From: Chitinophagaceae bacterium
Lineage (GTDB): Bacteria > Bacteroidota > Bacteroidia > Chitinophagales > Chitinophagaceae
Direction of reading: 5' to 3'
DNA: 64,000 bases
NCBI GenBank assembly: GCA_023957575.1
Contig: JAMLGU010000003.1
Span: 248,001 to 312,000, forward strand
Shown here: piece after piece, positions 8,716 to 18,578 of the stretch
How the letters are laid out: each line of letters starts with the position of its first letter
How positions within the stretch are numbered: the stretch's first letter is position 1
Program-made: the position numbers and the translations under genes
Notes under the pieces: model-generated
The model's input: only the letters and a program-made list of their open reading frames with translations
The model's database searches: none
Told to the model about the DNA's origin: nothing

Positions 8716-8723
8716 TATATTTG
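8716..8723 (+). promoter_or_regulatory. Promoter -7 element of accD
   Basis: TATATTTG matches TAnnTTTG exactly and lies 22 nt before the ATG at 8746, predicting a leader of about 17 nt. A TTTG at 8687-8690 is upstream at 25-nt spacing, longer than usual. Confidence 0.55.
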
Positions 8724-8745
8724 TACTCTTAAAAATACTTAATAC

Positions 8746-9654
8746 ATGCCTGAAGAATATGAAGATTTTTCTGATGCACTGGCAGATGAAAATGGAAATA
8801 ATGATAAATCGGGTTGGTTTAAAAGAATTAAAAAGGGAATCTTAACCAAAACCTCTGAGAAAAAAGAAACACAGGAAGGTTTGTGGGTTAAATGCCCTCA
8901 ATGTAATTATATTTCTACCCAAACAGAGCTAAAGGAACTGGAGTATGTATGTCCGAAATGCAGCTACCATCACCGGCTCAACAGTTGGCAATATTATGAT
9001 ATTCTCTACGATAATGGAGAATACACTGAGCTTTTTGAAAATATTATCAGTAAAGATTTTTTGGGGTTTACCGATTTGAAACCGTATCAAAAAAGACTTG
9101 AAGATATATGGGAAAAAACGGATTTAAAAGATTCAATGCGCGTAGCAGTAGGCAAAGTTGATGGTGAAGATATTGTAATTGCCTGCATGGACTTTGAGTT
9201 TATCGGGGGGTCTTTGGGCAGTGTGATGGGTGAAAAATTTTCGAGAGCGGTAGATTATTGCATTGCACACAAATTGCCGTATATGGTTATAAGCAAAAGT
9301 GGCGGTGCCCGAATGATGGAAAGCGCCTTTTCGCTAATGCAATTGGCCAAAACCAGTGGCAAACTATCACAGTTGAGCGATGCACAACTTCCATTTATTT
9401 CTTTACTCACAGATCCTACTTTTGGAGGTATTTCTGCTTCTTTCGGCATGTTGGGCGATTTGAATATTGCCGAACCTGGCGCTTTAATTGGTTTTGCGGG
9501 ACCAAGGGTGATTAAAGAAACTATTAAAAAAGATTTACCCGAAGGATTTCAACGCAGCGAATTTCTGCTGGAGCATGGTTTTCTGGATTTCATTGTTGAC
9601 CGTAGAGAACTGAAATCCAAGATAGGCACTGTAGTTCGATTATTTAGAAATTAA
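8746..9654 (+). CDS. accD: Acetyl-CoA carboxylase carboxyltransferase subunit beta
   Basis: AccD, with AccA, transfers the carboxyl group from biotin on AccB to acetyl-CoA, giving malonyl-CoA for fatty acid synthesis. The 302-residue product has the N-terminal four-cysteine zinc ribbon typical of bacterial AccD (Cys50, Cys53, Cys69, Cys72). The crotonase-like carboxyltransferase domain follows, with KSGGARMMES near 184-194 and LTDPTFGGISASFG near 220. Length is normal. accA, accB and accC are not in the window, so the subunits are encoded apart. The ATG at 8746 is supported by a promoter just upstream. Confidence 0.97.
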   Translation: MPEEYEDFSDALADENGNNDKSGWFKRIKKGILTKTSEKKETQEGLWVKCPQCNYISTQTELKELEYVCPKCSYHHRLNSWQYYDILYDNGEYTELFENIISKDFLGFTDLKPYQKRLEDIWEKTDLKDSMRVAVGKVDGEDIVIACMDFEFIGGSLGSVMGEKFSRAVDYCIAHKLPYMVISKSGGARMMESAFSLMQLAKTSGKLSQLSDAQLPFISLLTDPTFGGISASFGMLGDLNIAEPGALIGFAGPRVIKETIKKDLPEGFQRSEFLLEHGFLDFIVDRRELKSKIGTVVRLFRN

Positions 9655-9784
9655 TTTAAATAACCGGAATTACCGGGTATGTATTTAGAAAAAGAAATCA
9701 GAATCATTATTTTTCTTAATAGTTAATTATAATCTTTTATTTCAATGCAGCGCATCATTCTGCCTTTTTAATCTTTTAATTTAT

Positions 9785-10231
9785 TTGACAGCTCAGGTAT
9801 CTATAAAGAATCGTTCAGCATTTCATGAGTATTTTATTGACAATACTTATGTAGCAGGTATCGTTTTGCTTGGTACAGAGGTAAAGTCCATACGAGATGG
9901 AAAAGCCAGTTTTAATGACAGTTATTGCATCATTCAAAAAGGTGAGATATGGTTAAAAAGCCTGCATATTTCACCCTACTCACACGGAACCGTAAATAAC
10001 CATGACCCTGATCGCGATAGAAAATTGTTATTGCAAAAACGAGAAATCAGACGAATTGAAAGCAAACTAAAAGAAAAAGGCTACACACTGGTACCGCTTA
10101 AAATCTTTATGACCGGAAAAAATTTTATAAAAATTGAAATCGGATTGGGTAAAGGAAAAAAACTTTATGATAAACGGGAAAGTATTAAGAAAAAGGATCA
10201 GGAGCGCGACTTAAAAAGATATCTGAAATAA
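9785..10231 (+). CDS. smpB: SsrA-binding protein SmpB (TTG start)
   Basis: SmpB binds the tRNA-like part of tmRNA and brings it to stalled ribosomes for trans-translation. The 148-residue product covers the full OB-fold: it opens near KNRSAFHEYFI, contains LGTEVKSIRDGKASFNDSY and HISPYSHG, and ends in the basic tail LYDKRESIKKKDQERDLKR, which in known SmpB enters the mRNA channel. The reading frame has no upstream ATG, and TTG at 9785 is the only start giving the normal length. tmRNA itself (ssrA) is not seen nearby. It converges on porU2; a weak 9-bp inverted repeat at 10250-10271 may end transcription. Confidence 0.96.
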   Translation: MTAQVSIKNRSAFHEYFIDNTYVAGIVLLGTEVKSIRDGKASFNDSYCIIQKGEIWLKSLHISPYSHGTVNNHDPDRDRKLLLQKREIRRIESKLKEKGYTLVPLKIFMTGKNFIKIEIGLGKGKKLYDKRESIKKKDQERDLKRYLK

Positions 10232-10291
10232 GAAAAGCTCCACCGTTTTATTGTTGAAGCCTTTCAATAATCTTAAAACCAAAGGAATTAT

Positions 10292-13200
10292 CTACCTCAT
10301 CAGATACATTTTACCATACCCGTTAGTGAAATACTTATCTGTATTATCATTTTCAGCTTTATATTTTTCAAGTGATTTACCATTCAAATTGGTTATTACT
10401 CTATAAAGATAAACTCCATTGGCTAATGGCTGACCATACTGATCGGTGCCATCCCACTTGTATTCTGTAATATTTCTTCCAATTTTTATCGGGCCTAACT
10501 CTGCCTTTGTAATTTCTTTCACAATTTTTCCGGTAATCGTCATAATCTGGATTCTCAGATTTTGTGGCGGTTCGCTACCAGTAAGTGTAAACACAAAGGC
10601 TGTGGAGGTAGTAAACGGATTAGGATAGTTGAGTAAGTTCGAAATCATTGGTTTATTGATTACCTGAAATGCTACTCTGTACTGCAAATCTCCCGCTGTA
10701 TTTCCACTCTGATCTTTTGCAGACACCAACAGTTCATAATTACCGTCTTCGTTTAAATATGGTTTGAAATTAATTGTTGCTGTATTTGCTCCATTAGCGC
10801 CCGGCGGATTAAACCTAAGTGTATCAGAATTATAATTATACGTCCTGACAGTGCCATTAGGATACTTCAGTTGCACCTTTACGAGGGCAGGATCATTGAG
10901 TAATAACCACTTTGAATCATCGGTCAGTTTTATCAAGACATCTGGCTTGCTGGCTACTATATCTTTATTAAGTATATGAACGCCATCAAAGGTTACGTCC
11001 ATATAAGGATTTGTAGTATCTCTGCCTACAAAGAAACTGTTATAAAAGAAGTTATTAAAGTGAACTTGTTCAGGTTGCACTCCATTAGGATTAAACTCAA
11101 CGAATATAGAATTATTTCCACCAAAGGGTTTTGTATCAATCGGAATGTTTAACCTCACAGTATCTTTAGGTTGCAAAGGTTTTTGATTAGGAACAGTAAT
11201 GATATTTTCAATATTGTTCTTATCTCTGATTGTAAACTTAACACTCAGGCTGTCAAAAGCGTAATCACTAACATTTTTGAAAGCCACACCCAGATTAAAG
11301 GGTTCGCCGGCTTCAAGAGAATCTTTCTTGGAAAAGTAAATATTTGGGGCCAAAGCGCCTTCCGGAGCCGGAAGATAATCAACCATCAACCTTTTTAATT
11401 GAAAAATATCATAATTGATTGAATCTTTTGAATTAAAGCTAATCTTTATCCGTGGGTATGTATTTGCATTAATAGATGAAATATCAATCGGTTGAGTTGA
11501 TAAGGATATGTTTGAAAATAGAGCTGATTCAAATCCATCATTTCTAATGCCGATTACATTTAACGAAGGTATTAATGTCTCTGACTTATTTAATGAATTG
11601 CCCCGCCAATAAATTTTATTCCATGATTTAGCTATTCCTATTGGTTGGGTCACCATACTTCCAGAATTACCATCAGCATCAACTATCAGAGTTATATTTA
11701 AAATTTCAGAAATATTATCAGCTACTTTCTGAGCCAAAGCATTTGGATTTCCCTTTTGAAGAATAAAAATAAACGGCACAAAAGAGGTAACATTACCTAT
11801 CTTACTTGCTCCAAGTTGTACCAGTTTATGATATAAAGATTTTCCCGAACCCAATTCTGTGGTATCTTTTAACCATACTGATGGTAAAATGGTACCATCA
11901 AATATACTATTGGTGACTATTACATAATAATGATCAGGTATTGAGTCAATAAAATTCATTACGGTCTTCCTTGCATTTGTTGTTGCAATATCAAATTGGA
12001 AGAAATCAGGAATTGTTCCTGAAAAATACGGAACTGGCCTGTAGCTACCATATAGCCCCGATGCTCCAAGATCTTTATTTTTCATGACCTTCATTGCACG
12101 ATTATCAATTACATAAAAACGAAGAGAATTCGATTGAGTTTCCAATGGCACTATCCAACTTCTCGCTGCCTGTAAATCATTGATCAATAATTGGTAATTA
12201 CTTGCCTGAGAACCATAAGGGTATATTGCAGTAGTAATATTCATTGAGGCCTTTTTATCAGAATATTTAAATAATCCACTACTATCCAAAAAGAGCCCAT
12301 TGAACGAATTATCTGAAAATTGGTAAAAATGAGATTGGTTAAACCCTTTTAATTCTCCATTTATATATACAAATGAAGCATTATTCCACATTGGCTGATC
12401 TGATTGTACAGACGGCTTTGTTGCCACTCGCCAGTAATACACAGTACTATCTCTAAAAGTAGTTGATGGATTAAACTCTACTAAGCCTCCCGATGAATTT
12501 TTTGAAAGAGATATTTTTGATGAAGAGTTAAATAGTTCAGTCGTATCCATTTCCATCAAATAAGTTTTGGATGATGCAAAAGGATTGGCAGTAGATGCAG
12601 AAAATACAATATTTTGTTTGTTTACAATCGATTGGTTTGAAGGGAAAATTGGCTTTAAATCATCCTCAAAAATAAAAAATTCTTTAGTAACAGAATTATT
12701 ACTTTTATATAATTCATCAAATTGGTTTTCAGGATCTATGGTTACTGTAATTTTATTTGCCCCTTTGTCCCTTATAGGATTAATAGGAATAGTGAAGTGT
12801 AGGGAATCTGCATAAAATAGTTTTTGTAATGTATCTCTACTAATAATTTCTGTACTCTGATCAGGATAGGTTCTTTTTAATTCAACAACAAGATTATTTC
12901 TAACAGCTCTTCCTAAATTGAATATTTTATAATCAACTGTAAATTCATTTTCAGCAACTGATATAAAATTCGGACTAATTTTTAGGAATCTGTCCTCAAT
13001 TGCATAATCGGGTTTGGCAAAGCTATAGAAAGTAATTGCCGGATCTCCATGCAAGGTATATTCCTCGCACTGAGTTCTTTGCAGAATGTCAGTCTCAGGT
13101 ACAATCTGAAAAACCTTTTTTATGGTATTTACCATTAAACCGCCTAAATCCATACCATAATATAATTTTGATATATCAGTATAGAATCGAGTATTATAAA

Positions 13201-15346
13201 TATCTAAGGAGGATATATATCCCAAGCTGGTCCCCGCCAACATTCCAATTGAACCTCTTTCTTTTGCCAATAAGTACTTTTCTGAAATAGTCTCTGCAGA
13301 AACTAACCTCGATGCTTGCAAGCCAAAAATATTTCCAACATCACAACCCATCATATTAAAAATAGGGTACTTATTTATGTTTGTATAATTTTCGGGCAAT
13401 TCAAGATTAAATCCAAGAGAAGTTGCTGAAGAATGACCAAAATAGGTTAATAAACCAATTCCATTATTTATTAAAGATGACAACCTTAATGCGTTTAATT
13501 GTTGTCCGGTATTCGATAAATCCCTTAAGAAATCAAAAACATTAGCACCGTACAAAGTATCCTTTAAAATAGCCTTGTGGTTGTTTAGTAATTGGTATAA
13601 TAAATTAATCTCAGATTGGGAATTTGAACCCACCAAATGCGCTACATCTTTTTTCCAGATACTCTCATCAATTAACGGGCTTAGAGCATTATTCTGTTGT
13701 TCATATTGCTTCACCTTGTCTAAGTAATTTTTCAATTCATCTCCGTTTATAACCGAAATTCTGCCAATAGGTGTTAATGGCACCGAACTGCTGCCTTCGG
13801 CGCTCAAAAGCACATCCGAGCCCGGAGAGCCAAATGTGGGAATCAGATTTAATTTTTCAGTTTCAGGTGATGATTCAGCTAATCTGGCCGAATAATAATT
13901 TACACCTTTGCCTATTAAAAATACATTTCTAATTTGTGATGAAAACTTGTTTCTTGCAAGTCTGATAAAATTTCTAACGGCCAGAGGATTCTGTTTGATA
14001 CCGAAAGAAAATTGATCAATCAATTGATCAATCATATAAACTTTTGCATTAAAGCTACCACCAGCCTGAGTAGTTCTGTATGCCCGATAATCTTCTACGG
14101 GATGGCTACCATTACTACCGTTTAAAATCTGATTATGAGAAATCATCAGATAATCACCTTGTCGTGAACTTTCTGAATAATCAATAAAATTTCTAACCTC
14201 AAAACCTGTAACTCCCTTGATATTAGCGCCTTCCTGACTTACCAATATCAGGTCCTGAGTAGCAGATGTAGGTTGCAAAAATACTTTTATCAGAGAAGGA
14301 TTTGAAGCATCTGCTTCATATCGCTTTCCATTATTTAAATCGTATAACACCGGAATTCCCGAAAAACTAAAACCCGAAATTTCTAAATAGGCTCCAGTGG
14401 CTCTTGCAGGCAATTGAAATCTGAAATTCTTTGCACCACCAAAATTAAAAACACGCGGATAGCTCATTTCTACAAAGGCAACCCTCATCCTGTCATTTGC
14501 CGACGTAGATGTATTGGTAATAATAAAATTAGCCGTACTTCCGGCAATCTTGCTCACATTCAATGTCTTGGATAATTTTTGATAGGCATACGAATTCATT
14601 TGGTTATCAAAAATCATTTCGCCATTCAGTGTTAACTGTATTTTTCTGGCATTGAATGCATTGCCCACAGCATTCATCTTTACCATAATATCTGGTGCAC
14701 CGGCACCCGTGTAAACAAATAAATTATTTAAACTAAAATTTCTTGTCCCTCCATTTGCAATATCATTGGATGCCCAGCCTTCTCCATCTTCATAAGATGC
14801 CGGATACACAGCATCAGCACCCGAACCAAAGGGCGTACCAAAATGAATTTGCTCAGTAAAATATTCACCGGTTTTATAAACAAAATATGGCTCGGGTATT
14901 GCTCCTCCCGGGATAGAATTTGATGTAGGAACCAGTCGTTTATTGGTCGAAGAAGGATTTACAGTTAAAAAGTAAGAAGCTGTGTCTGTAAATAAACTCT
15001 TGACATCAGAAATTTGAAATTCAGGTTTTCGGTATAAATCAAGATCGGCCTTTCCATCATTCATTTCGCCCCAAAATTCAATATATCCGCCTGCCGGTAA
15101 TGTGCCTGATTGATTAGAAACATAAATAGGTATTTCTTTCCCGTTGCGCCAAAGTTGAAACTGGGATACGTTTGTATTAGCCAAATTAATAGCCGCCAAT
15201 TGAGACTGAGAAATCCGGTATAATCCTGTAGTTCCTACTTTAAATTTATAATACGTTTTATTATAATCAATCCATTCATTATTGTATTGCTGTGCACAAA
15301 CTATAATCGAGTAAAACGATAATAATATGAATAGCAATTTTTTCAT
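10292..15346 (-). CDS. porU2: PorU-like type IX secretion sortase (PorU2 type), C25 peptidase
   Basis: The product is 1684 residues with a Sec signal peptide (residues 1-18, ending VCAQ). The gingipain-like C25 domain contains the catalytic His638 (TYFGHSS) and Cys668 (MMGCDVGNIFG), 30 residues apart as expected for a His-Cys dyad. Long beta-rich repeats fill the C-terminal half. From about residue 1571 there is a type A sorting-domain-like end (NYPNPFTTST, ITGKIVKE, NGVYLYRV). PorU removes C-terminal sorting domains from type IX cargo at the cell surface and attaches them to anionic lipopolysaccharide. This protein is about 500 residues longer than P. gingivalis PorU and matches the longer PorU2 type. 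It follows porV2 by 18 nt, so they form one operon. Confidence 0.9.
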   Translation of the reverse strand: MKKLLFILLSFYSIIVCAQQYNNEWIDYNKTYYKFKVGTTGLYRISQSQLAAINLANTNVSQFQLWRNGKEIPIYVSNQSGTLPAGGYIEFWGEMNDGKADLDLYRKPEFQISDVKSLFTDTASYFLTVNPSSTNKRLVPTSNSIPGGAIPEPYFVYKTGEYFTEQIHFGTPFGSGADAVYPASYEDGEGWASNDIANGGTRNFSLNNLFVYTGAGAPDIMVKMNAVGNAFNARKIQLTLNGEMIFDNQMNSYAYQKLSKTLNVSKIAGSTANFIITNTSTSANDRMRVAFVEMSYPRVFNFGGAKNFRFQLPARATGAYLEISGFSFSGIPVLYDLNNGKRYEADASNPSLIKVFLQPTSATQDLILVSQEGANIKGVTGFEVRNFIDYSESSRQGDYLMISHNQILNGSNGSHPVEDYRAYRTTQAGGSFNAKVYMIDQLIDQFSFGIKQNPLAVRNFIRLARNKFSSQIRNVFLIGKGVNYYSARLAESSPETEKLNLIPTFGSPGSDVLLSAEGSSSVPLTPIGRISVINGDELKNYLDKVKQYEQQNNALSPLIDESIWKKDVAHLVGSNSQSEINLLYQLLNNHKAILKDTLYGANVFDFLRDLSNTGQQLNALRLSSLINNGIGLLTYFGHSSATSLGFNLELPENYTNINKYPIFNMMGCDVGNIFGLQASRLVSAETISEKYLLAKERGSIGMLAGTSLGYISSLDIYNTRFYTDISKLYYGMDLGGLMVNTIKKVFQIVPETDILQRTQCEEYTLHGDPAITFYSFAKPDYAIEDRFLKISPNFISVAENEFTVDYKIFNLGRAVRNNLVVELKRTYPDQSTEIISRDTLQKLFYADSLHFTIPINPIRDKGANKITVTIDPENQFDELYKSNNSVTKEFFIFEDDLKPIFPSNQSIVNKQNIVFSASTANPFASSKTYLMEMDTTELFNSSSKISLSKNSSGGLVEFNPSTTFRDSTVYYWRVATKPSVQSDQPMWNNASFVYINGELKGFNQSHFYQFSDNSFNGLFLDSSGLFKYSDKKASMNITTAIYPYGSQASNYQLLINDLQAARSWIVPLETQSNSLRFYVIDNRAMKVMKNKDLGASGLYGSYRPVPYFSGTIPDFFQFDIATTNARKTVMNFIDSIPDHYYVIVTNSIFDGTILPSVWLKDTTELGSGKSLYHKLVQLGASKIGNVTSFVPFIFILQKGNPNALAQKVADNISEILNITLIVDADGNSGSMVTQPIGIAKSWNKIYWRGNSLNKSETLIPSLNVIGIRNDGFESALFSNISLSTQPIDISSINANTYPRIKISFNSKDSINYDIFQLKRLMVDYLPAPEGALAPNIYFSKKDSLEAGEPFNLGVAFKNVSDYAFDSLSVKFTIRDKNNIENIITVPNQKPLQPKDTVRLNIPIDTKPFGGNNSIFVEFNPNGVQPEQVHFNNFFYNSFFVGRDTTNPYMDVTFDGVHILNKDIVASKPDVLIKLTDDSKWLLLNDPALVKVQLKYPNGTVRTYNYNSDTLRFNPPGANGANTATINFKPYLNEDGNYELLVSAKDQSGNTAGDLQYRVAFQVINKPMISNLLNYPNPFTTSTAFVFTLTGSEPPQNLRIQIMTITGKIVKEITKAELGPIKIGRNITEYKWDGTDQYGQPLANGVYLYRVITNLNGKSLEKYKAENDNTDKYFTNGYGKMYLMR

Positions 15347-15364
15347 CTATGGTAATTTGTTATT

Positions 15365-16495
15365 TTATTTAATTGATTGCTTTTTATCCCGTCTGCCAAA
15401 ATCAAGCCTTAGCGAAAATACATGAGTAAATAAAGGATTGGACTGGTTTGCCAAATTGGCAAATGCATAATCTACAAAAACGCTTCCTATCCTAAATCCA
15501 ACACCGGCGCTGGGCTGATAAATCCATACCTTCTTCTGGTTTAAGGTATCGCCATCGGCTAATGCCTGCTGAAAATTATTAATACCGCCTCTTAAAAAGA
15601 ATATATCGCGAAATGAATACTCCAGACCAATTTTGGGGTCAATGCTTACTGGATCAAAACTTGCAATGGTGTTTCGTTTCCCGTCAAAGGTTACATCAAA
15701 ATTTGCCTCCGCCAAAAGATTAGACTTTTTGCTCAATGAGAAAGATTTTGCCGCTGCCAAAACAAGCCTCGGTGAAGTAAGCTCTGTAGATTTTACGGGG
15801 ATATCATTTTTGGTAAGATATAAGACTTCTTTTTCTTTATCAGTAAAATTAAACGCCCATGTATTGAAAGTAGTAGTAATATCTTTACCAACAATGCCGA
15901 ACTGCCATTTTCTTTTTTGTATCTGCAAGCCGGCATCAATACCAAATCCCCAGGCTTTGGCAAAACTGCCCACTCCTCTATGAATTACTTTGGCATTAAT
16001 CCCAAAATTGACATTTTTATTTTCTGCACTTTTCAATTTACGGGCATAAGAAAGTAAAAATCCGTAATCGGCAGATGAAAATGTGCTGATATTATTATAA
16101 TTGATTGTTCCATCAGGTTCTACCAAAAATAGCGTATTAGGAATATCATCCACAGCAAAACGAAGTGCAGTAACCCCCAGCGCATTTTTTTGGTTGGCAG
16201 TAGGTATAGTTACATTTGCGAAATCATATTTACCTATTCCGGCAAAATATTCGGAGTGCATAAGATTCACCTGCGTATTTGTGTGCACATTTATCAAGCC
16301 GGCAGGGTTCCAGTAACCGGCAGTTCCGTCTTTGGTAGAGGCAGCCTGAGCACTTCCCATAGCTAATCCTCTGGCTCCTGCTCCTATATTTAAAAACTCA
16401 TTGGAGTACTTTCTAAATTGTGCCTGACTATGTAAGGAGAGGGAAATTAAAATTAATATTGTAAAATACTTATATGTCTTAAGCGGGTTTATCAT
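15365..16495 (-). CDS. porV2: PorV-like outer-membrane beta-barrel (PorV2 type)
   Basis: The product is 376 residues with a signal peptide ending SQAQF near 26. It starts with the PorV/PorQ hallmark FLNIGAGARGLAMGSA and YWNPAGL, followed by alternating beta strands of a FadL-like barrel ending RLDFGRR. PorV shuttles type IX cargo from the translocon to the PorU sortase. Being directly upstream of the PorU2 gene, it is probably the dedicated PorV2 partner. The other type IX genes (porK, L, M, N, sprA/sov, porT) are not in this window. The ATG at 16495 gives a full signal peptide; a 7-of-8 promoter match (TTTATTTG) lies on the same strand about 60 nt upstream. Confidence 0.9.
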   Translation of the reverse strand: MINPLKTYKYFTILILISLSLHSQAQFRKYSNEFLNIGAGARGLAMGSAQAASTKDGTAGYWNPAGLINVHTNTQVNLMHSEYFAGIGKYDFANVTIPTANQKNALGVTALRFAVDDIPNTLFLVEPDGTINYNNISTFSSADYGFLLSYARKLKSAENKNVNFGINAKVIHRGVGSFAKAWGFGIDAGLQIQKRKWQFGIVGKDITTTFNTWAFNFTDKEKEVLYLTKNDIPVKSTELTSPRLVLAAAKSFSLSKKSNLLAEANFDVTFDGKRNTIASFDPVSIDPKIGLEYSFRDIFFLRGGINNFQQALADGDTLNQKKVWIYQPSAGVGFRIGSVFVDYAFANLANQSNPLFTHVFSLRLDFGRRDKKQSIK

Positions 16496-16805
16496 TCAAT
16501 ATATTTTTCTTCTCATAACAGAGATTTTATTTATCGAATTTATTCAATGTTATACAAATAAAGAATTTTTTTTTTGAATTTTAAAATCCAATTTCAGCTT
16601 TCTTATAAAAGATGATTCAATTCAAATTGTCAAAATAAAAATGCCCAATCAAAAATGACCAGGCAATCGACTAAAAATCTCAAAATAATAACCAATCTTC
16701 AAATTTTTAAGATTTCATCGCGTTTCAAGAATTTTTTATTGAGTAAATTACAATTTCTTAATAATTTAACCTTATTCAGCAACTGATAATGCAGGTACTG
16801 GCGCT
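16496..16805. other. Spacer between PepSY gene and porV2
   Basis: These 310 bases carry the terminator at 16637-16665 and AT-rich sequence with a T/A run (about 16560-16580). No reading frame worth reporting was found. The part nearest 16495 must hold the porV2-porU2 promoter. Confidence 0.5.
16637..16665 (-). terminator. Intrinsic terminator after the PepSY gene
   Basis: In minus-strand RNA, TGCCTGGTCA and TGATTGGGCA pair over 10 bp with three G-U wobbles around a TTTT loop. A T-rich tail follows. It separates the PepSY gene from porV2. Confidence 0.6.
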
Positions 16806-17942
16806 CTATTCTTGGATTACTTTTTGCTTACGCAATTTATTAATCCAAATAAAAGTGCCGGTTATGGGCAAACTGGTTCCAATGAGGCAGAAAATAAAAT
16901 ATAGAATTTTGGAAAACAACCCAAAAATTTCGCCCGTATGCAATGGCTTGATGCTGGCGGCAATTTTGGCTCCAAAGGCTTTGTCTGCAAATTTTTCTGT
17001 CTTTAAAACATTGCCTGAATATTGATCAATACTTACCTTATTAGTTGCAGTTACATTAAAAGCAGCTTCATTATTTTTGGTTACTGTAAATACTCCCAAA
17101 CTATCCTCGGGTGCGCTCACTCTGATATTACCTCTTTTTGGCAGTTCGTTATTAGCCGCTTCAATTACCGAAGAAAATGCAACAGTTTGGCCTGATGATG
17201 TAGAAGACATTACCGGCTTTCCGCCTCCCCGCTGTAGCACCGGCGCTTTCAATAGTTTGCTGGCTCCCATTTTATACCAGTCAAACGACCAGCAAAGCCC
17301 AGTGAGCGACATAATCAATAGAAAAAGGAATGAATAAAAACCCAACACATTATGCAAATCATGATTAAGGCGTTTCCATTTCCCCGAAAACATTATTGTA
17401 AAACACTGTTTCCAATACCGAAACCTTTTGGGCAACCAAAGAATTATACCCGATAATAGAAGGAAAACAAAAATAAGGGTGGCAATACCCACAATTATTC
17501 TTCCGGTCTTCATATCCATCAACAACCAGCGATGCAGTTTCATCATGGTGAGAAAAAACTTACCGGAACCTGTTTCGGTATCAGACTGAACTGTTCCAGT
17601 ATAAGGATTTACAAAAACCTGTTTTCCTCTCTCCTCTCCTTTCGCCTTTTCTAAAGGTTTAATAGAAAAAACCCAGACCCTGTTTCCTTTGGCAGGAATA
17701 CTCAATCCGGTAACAATAGCCTTTTCGCTTTTGGCTACCATTGCTACAAGGCTGTCGGTGTGCAGTTTTGATACTCCTGCAGGAATTTCAAAATAATATT
17801 TTTCTTTATTGAAAAATTCATCAATTTCAGTACGAAAGGCGTAAATAGTACCCGAAAGGCATACCACAAAAAGTATTAACCCGCTTGCCAAACCTAACCA
17901 AAGGTGCAGGTCATTCATCAATTTTCTAAAACGTCCGTTCAT
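16806..17942 (-). CDS. PepSY-associated transmembrane protein
   Basis: The product is 378 residues. It begins LHLWLGLASGLILFVVCLSGTIY, the N-terminal helix of PepSY_TM proteins, with conserved His in LHLW. More helices lie near 143-165 (IIVGIATLIFVFLLLSGIILWL), 190-215 (LGFYSFLFLLIMSLTGLCWSF) and 345-368. Extracytoplasmic PepSY-like regions lie between them, and the paired histidines of HRWLL and LHNVLG suggest haem ligation. Relatives are iron-regulated membrane proteins, some acting as ferric-siderophore or flavin reductases. Here it is divergent from the metal-efflux cluster by about 120 bp, which suggests but does not prove a role in metal handling. Confidence 0.85.
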   Translation of the reverse strand: MNGRFRKLMNDLHLWLGLASGLILFVVCLSGTIYAFRTEIDEFFNKEKYYFEIPAGVSKLHTDSLVAMVAKSEKAIVTGLSIPAKGNRVWVFSIKPLEKAKGEERGKQVFVNPYTGTVQSDTETGSGKFFLTMMKLHRWLLMDMKTGRIIVGIATLIFVFLLLSGIILWLPKRFRYWKQCFTIMFSGKWKRLNHDLHNVLGFYSFLFLLIMSLTGLCWSFDWYKMGASKLLKAPVLQRGGGKPVMSSTSSGQTVAFSSVIEAANNELPKRGNIRVSAPEDSLGVFTVTKNNEAAFNVTATNKVSIDQYSGNVLKTEKFADKAFGAKIAASIKPLHTGEIFGLFSKILYFIFCLIGTSLPITGTFIWINKLRKQKVIQE

Positions 17943-18054
17943 AGAAAGCGAAAATAAGTGGGTAAATCCTCCATGCTTTACGAATTAGGGAAAATTTATT
18001 GTCAAAAGAGGGAAAAAATATTTTCTAAAGATTTTTAGTTTTTATCAAAATCGC

Positions 18055-18062
18055 TAACTTTG
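18055..18062 (+). promoter_or_regulatory. Promoter -7 element heading the metal-export cluster
   Basis: TAACTTTG is an exact TAnnTTTG match. The start codon ATG at 18069 comes 7 nt after its last G, so transcription should begin almost at the ATG. A TTG at 18060-18062 that could be taken for an upstream start codon is part of this element. Confidence 0.55.
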
Positions 18063-18068
18063 GCGTGT

Positions 18069-18446
18069 ATGCGAAAGGTTATTGCATTATTTTTCCTTTG
18101 TATTTTTATCATTTCCACTACTCATGTAGTTGAGTTTCGGAAGGTTCCGGAATTAATCAAACACTACACTGAACACAAAAGAGGAGATGCCAGCCTGAAT
18201 ATCTTTAAATATGTTTTCAATCATTATTTTAAAGGTGATGAAAAAGATGTAGATTATTCCCGAGACATGCAGCTTCCTTTTAAAACACTGGACCATATTC
18301 TTACGAATATCATTCTTGATGTACCTTCACCGGGCTTATGTTTCAACCCTGTTATTTTATTTAATGAAAAGGACTATACCTGTAAATACAAGTCATTAAA
18401 TACGCTAATTTACTGTTCTGCCATCTGGCAACCGCCCAAGTGCTAA
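18069..18446 (+). CDS. Small exported protein of unknown function leading the metal-export cluster
   Basis: The product is 125 residues from the ATG at 18069. An N-terminal hydrophobic segment (VIALFFLCIFIISTTHVV) is a signal peptide or anchor. The mature part contains LIKHYTEHKRGD, FKYVFNHYF and DVDYSRDMQLPFKTLDH, rich in His, Asp and Glu, and ends in a cysteine-bearing tail (SAIWQPPKC). I recall similar small proteins, with an HYxEHK and DxDMxLPFK pattern, next to heavy-metal RND pumps in Bacteroidota, but know no function. The histidines suggest a periplasmic metal-binding or sensing role; this is inference. An earlier TTG at 18060 lies inside the promoter and is unlikely to be used. The pump gene follows after 132 bp. 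Confidence 0.7.
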   Translation: MRKVIALFFLCIFIISTTHVVEFRKVPELIKHYTEHKRGDASLNIFKYVFNHYFKGDEKDVDYSRDMQLPFKTLDHILTNIILDVPSPGLCFNPVILFNEKDYTCKYKSLNTLIYCSAIWQPPKC

Positions 18447-18512
18447 ACTATTATTTTTTAGCTCTATCTGATATATTATAAAATAAATCACTTAAAGAAA
18501 TATTAATTTGTT

Positions 18513-18532
18513 TTAGGCATCCTCTTGCCTAA
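18513..18532 (+). terminator. Short hairpin between the small protein and the RND pump gene
   Basis: TTAGGCA (18513-18519) and TGCCTAA (18526-18532) form a perfect 7-bp stem with a 6-nt loop. The tail is only weakly T-rich. It could be a partial terminator or a processing site that sets lower expression of downstream genes. Confidence 0.35.
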
Positions 18533-18578
18533 TTCAATTTCATGATTAAAAATATCATGTAAAAATTATCAAAAAATC

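Noticed and set aside
10250..10271. 9-bp inverted repeat between smpB and porU2
   Set aside because: The stem is weak (one wobble, AT-rich) and lacks a following T run on either strand, so I do not list it as a terminator.
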